Shown: in pieces, positions 12,132 through 14,002 of the stretch
Layout: each line of letters starts with the position of its first letter
Position numbering within the stretch: position 1 is the first letter of the stretch
NCBI GenBank assembly: GCA_016206585.1
Contig: JACQRE010000048.1
Location: 1 to 14,002, forward strand
DNA length: 14,002 nucleotides
Direction: 5' to 3'
From: Candidatus Omnitrophota bacterium
Lineage (GTDB): Bacteria; Omnitrophota; Gorgyraeia; Aquiviventales; Aquiviventaceae
Made by a program: the position numbers and the translations under genes
Notes under the pieces: generated by a model
The model's database searches: none
What the model saw: only the letters and a program-made list of their open reading frames with translations
What the model was told of the DNA's origin: nothing

Positions 12132-13262
12132 ATGGGGCCGGCGGCGGTCTTGCTGTTCGTCGTCGCCGCCCTCCTGTTCGCGAACCGCCACCCCGCCCTC
12201 GCCCCGCTCTTCCGCTGGCTGCCGGTGCCGCTGTGGTGCTACGCGATCCCCATGACCGCCGTCACCGCCGGCTGGCTCCCGCCGGAGCAGCCGGTCTATC
12301 GCCTGATCACCACGCACAGCCTGCCCGTCGCTCTCGCGCTGCTGCTGCTCGGCGTGGATTTGCCGTCGGTCACACGGACCGGGTGGCGCGTGGTGACGGC
12401 GGCACTCCTGGGTGCGGCCGGCATCATCCTGGGCGCACCGCTGGCCGTGTGGCTGCTGCGCGCGCATCTGCCGCCTGAGGCGTGGAAGGGCGCTGGCACC
12501 CTGGCCGGCACGTGGACGGGCGGCACGATGAACCTGCTGGCGATCCGCGCGATCCTCGAGCCGCCCGAGGCGGTCTTCGCCCCGCTGATCGCCGTTGATG
12601 CCCTCATCGCGTACGGGTGGATGGCGATGCTCGTCGCCGCCTCGGCGCATCAGGCGGCCGCCGACCGCTGGTTGCGCGCCGATTCAAGACTCCAGACGGT
12701 CGCCGCGCCGTCACCGGAGGCTTCCGGCACGCGATGGACTGTCGTCCTGGTCAGCGGAGTGATCGCGCTGCTCATCGCATGCGGCGCGCAATGCATCGCT
12801 CCCTCGCTGCCGACGTCGCGCTGGGTGAGCTCCGCCTCAGGCTGGTCGGTGCTGCTGGTGACCACCGCCGCGCTGATCCTGTCGCTGATCCCGCCGGTTC
12901 GGCGCTCCGGAGCGCACGGCAGCGTGCTCGGTTATCCCGTCCTGTATCTCGTGCTGGCGGCGACCGGCGCGCAGGCGCGGCTTGACGCGCTGTGGTCCAC
13001 GCCGGTGTGGGTTGTGCTGGGACTGGTGATCGTGGCGACGCACGGGATCGTGCTGCTGATGGCGGGACGGTGGCTGCGGCTGCCGCTGGGGCTGCTGGCG
13101 ACGGCGAGTCAGGCGAATATCGGCGGGTTGGTGTCCGCGCCGATGGTGGGCGCGGTCTACCATCAATCGCTGGCACCGGTCGGGCTGCTGTTAGCGTTAG
13201 CCGGGAATGCGGTGGGAACGTACCTGGGGCTTCTGGCGGCGACTCTCTGTCGCAGACTGTGA
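12132..13262 (+). CDS. DUF819 family integral membrane protein
   Basis: 376 residues, very hydrophobic, with about ten predicted membrane segments in two halves separated by a polar stretch near residues 185-200. The first half contains LLLLGVDLPSVTRTGWR and the glycine-rich AGTLAGTWTGGTMNLLAI, resembling the DUF819 (YjcL-like) pattern in which a GGxxN loop lies in the membrane. The second half repeats the feature in TASQANIGGLVSAPMVGAVY. The inverted two-halves layout and these loops suggest a transporter, but no substrate is established for the family. The ATG directly abuts the stop of the NlpC/P60 gene with no space for its own Shine-Dalgarno outside that gene. A link to cell-wall peptide turnover is speculative. 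Confidence 0.85.
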   Translation: MGPAAVLLFVVAALLFANRHPALAPLFRWLPVPLWCYAIPMTAVTAGWLPPEQPVYRLITTHSLPVALALLLLGVDLPSVTRTGWRVVTAALLGAAGIILGAPLAVWLLRAHLPPEAWKGAGTLAGTWTGGTMNLLAIRAILEPPEAVFAPLIAVDALIAYGWMAMLVAASAHQAAADRWLRADSRLQTVAAPSPEASGTRWTVVLVSGVIALLIACGAQCIAPSLPTSRWVSSASGWSVLLVTTAALILSLIPPVRRSGAHGSVLGYPVLYLVLAATGAQARLDALWSTPVWVVLGLVIVATHGIVLLMAGRWLRLPLGLLATASQANIGGLVSAPMVGAVYHQSLAPVGLLLALAGNAVGTYLGLLAATLCRRL

Positions 13263-13266
13263 ACGG

Positions 13267-13479
13267 CTACCCGCGGTCCAGCGCTGCACGGGGCATCGGC
13301 TGGGACTCGTGGTCGACCGGCAGGGAGAAATCGAGGTGGCGGCGGAAGACCTCGGGGTGCGCGCTGCACCACGTCACGGCGATCAGCCCTGAGATCAGCA
13401 CGACCGCCATGACCGCGAGGAGTCCAAGCTTCCGTTGAAACCCTTCGGGGTCGTCTCGCCCCGGGCAACACCGTCCCAT
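13267..13479 (-). CDS. Small single-pass membrane protein, unknown function
   Basis: 70 residues I cannot assign. A basic, polar N-terminus with a Cys pair (MGRCCPGRDD) precedes one clear membrane segment, LGLLAVMAVVLISGLIAVTW (about 18-37), and then a polar tail. Support for a real gene: AGGAG five to six bases before the ATG, a TATACT -10-like hexamer about 30 bases upstream (13514-13509), and a fit in the gap between the convergent DUF819 gene (stop 13262) and lexA (stop 13520). It is short, and no homologue is recognised. Confidence 0.6.
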   Translation of the reverse strand: MGRCCPGRDDPEGFQRKLGLLAVMAVVLISGLIAVTWCSAHPEVFRRHLDFSLPVDHESQPMPRAALDRG

Positions 13480-13508
13480 GCAGGCTCCTGGGTCTCTGCG
13501 ATGGTTCG

Positions 13509-13514
13509 AGTATA
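13509..13514 (-). promoter_or_regulatory. Putative -10 of the small membrane protein gene
   Basis: TATACT on the minus strand lies between the lexA stop and the small gene, about 30 bases before its ATG. The best -35 candidate at 17 bases (TTCCGG, 13537-13532, inside the lexA 3' end) matches poorly. Confidence 0.35.
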
Positions 13515-13519
13515 CCCGA

Positions 13520-14002
13520 TCATCCCAATTTCCGGAACACCGCGACGACTTTTCCGAGGATCGTCAGCGACTGGCCCGCCGTCACCGTGATGGGCTCCAT
13601 GGTGGGATGCTCAGGCTGCAGGAGAATCTGGTCGCCCGTCTTCACGAACCGCTTGATCGTCGCCTCGTCACCGATGAGTGCCACGACAATCTCCCCGGAT
13701 TCCGCGGTCGGCTGCTGGCGCACGATCACGTAGTCGCCGTCGAGCACCCCGGCATTGATCATGCTGTCGCCCTTGACCTTGAGGGCGAAGTGCTGCGGGG
13801 CCTGCGGCGATTCGGCGGACGCGCCGATCCAGCCGCCGTCCACCACGACGTGCCCTTCCACGTGCTCCTCCGAGAGCACTGGGGAGCCTGCGCGCACGCG
13901 CCCGACGACAGGCACGCGCAGCGCCTGCTCGCAGGGCGTGAGGAGGTCCATCAGGCTGATGCTGCGCGCCCGCGGCTCGCGCTTCAGGAACCCCTTCTTG
14001 GC
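13520..14002 (-). CDS. lexA: LexA repressor, C-terminal part (N-terminus beyond window)
   Basis: 160 residues are visible and the frame stays open to the right edge, so the ATG at 13951 is internal. Visible numbering starts at base 14002. KKGFLKREPRARSISL matches the end of the LexA DNA-binding domain, and about 40-50 N-terminal residues are missing. The autocleavage site Ala38-Gly39 (GRVRAGSP), nucleophile Ser80 (KGDSMINAGVLDGD) and general base Lys117 (DEATIKRF) are all present, so RecA-stimulated self-cleavage should work. LexA represses SOS genes. Its own promoter and operator lie outside the window, and no convincing SOS box is visible here. Confidence 0.93.
   Translation of the reverse strand, partial: AKKGFLKREPRARSISLMDLLTPCEQALRVPVVGRVRAGSPVLSEEHVEGHVVVDGGWIGASAESPQAPQHFALKVKGDSMINAGVLDGDYVIVRQQPTAESGEIVVALIGDEATIKRFVKTGDQILLQPEHPTMEPITVTAGQSLTILGKVVAVFRKLG

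Noticed and set aside
11109..12650. 513-residue open frame on the minus strand opposite the NlpC/P60 and DUF819 genes
   Set aside because: Arg/Gly/Asp-rich shadow of two clear plus-strand genes.
13480..13520. An SOS box near the visible part of lexA
   Set aside because: I found no convincing E. coli-type or GAAC-N4-GTTC-type site in the visible intergenic regions; the lexA promoter is outside the window.

Overview
The window is GC-rich (by eye about two thirds G+C), densely packed bacterial chromosome with short intergenic gaps. No tRNA, rRNA, CRISPR array, transposase or phage gene is visible. The gene content points to an uncultured-type, anaerobic or facultative lineage rather than a familiar model species: a siroheme-decarboxylase-like protein (alternative heme route), a single-chain bacterial Elp3, a seven-iron ferredoxin, Tpx, LexA and a Tat-exported aldo/keto reductase. 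I cannot assign a phylum from the sequence alone. High-GC lineages of the Omnitrophota, Nitrospirota or Methylomirabilota/Rokubacteria kind are guesses only.

Layout. Positions 1-2300 (minus strand) form a tight cluster: radical SAM protein, aldo/keto reductase, siroheme-decarboxylase-like AsnC protein (runs off the left edge). Positions 2430-4733 (minus) hold a two-component pair: a large hybrid kinase (REC-HisKA-HATPase-degenerate GGDEF-REC) and, 12 nt after it, a stand-alone receiver. Positions 4734-5227 hold a small basic protein of unknown function and two hairpin repeats. Positions 5228-5770 (minus) are tpx, which has a good sigma70-type promoter. A divergent promoter drives a YgfZ/GcvT-like protein (5915-7018, plus), whose 3' end overlaps the convergent peptide deformylase by 41 bp. 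Deformylase is coupled to a small GNAT gene (7510-7806, minus). A compact divergent promoter region separates this from elp3 and a Tat-signal aldo/keto reductase (7863-10455, plus). Next come a seven-iron ferredoxin and a lone Lrp/AsnC ligand-binding domain (minus), an NlpC/P60 lipoprotein directly abutting a DUF819 membrane protein (plus), a small membrane protein (minus), and the C-terminal part of lexA (minus, runs off the right edge).

How the genes fit together. Several products concern Fe-S or radical chemistry and translation: YgfZ supports Fe-S enzymes including tRNA-modifying ones, Elp3 modifies U34 of tRNA, deformylase acts on nascent peptides, and the ferredoxin carries electrons. 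Otherwise the window is ordinary housekeeping.

The most notable signals are not genes. Three unrelated families of inverted-repeat hairpins (at 2334-2416, 4829-4887 and 5147-5226) sit between minus-strand genes. A second copy of the 4829-4887 family lies inside the elp3 reading frame (8395-8467), where it stays open and adds about 24 residues to the enzyme. Several genes also have a -10-like hexamer only 6-12 nt before the start codon and no Shine-Dalgarno sequence, suggesting leaderless transcripts beside neighbours with normal Shine-Dalgarno leaders.
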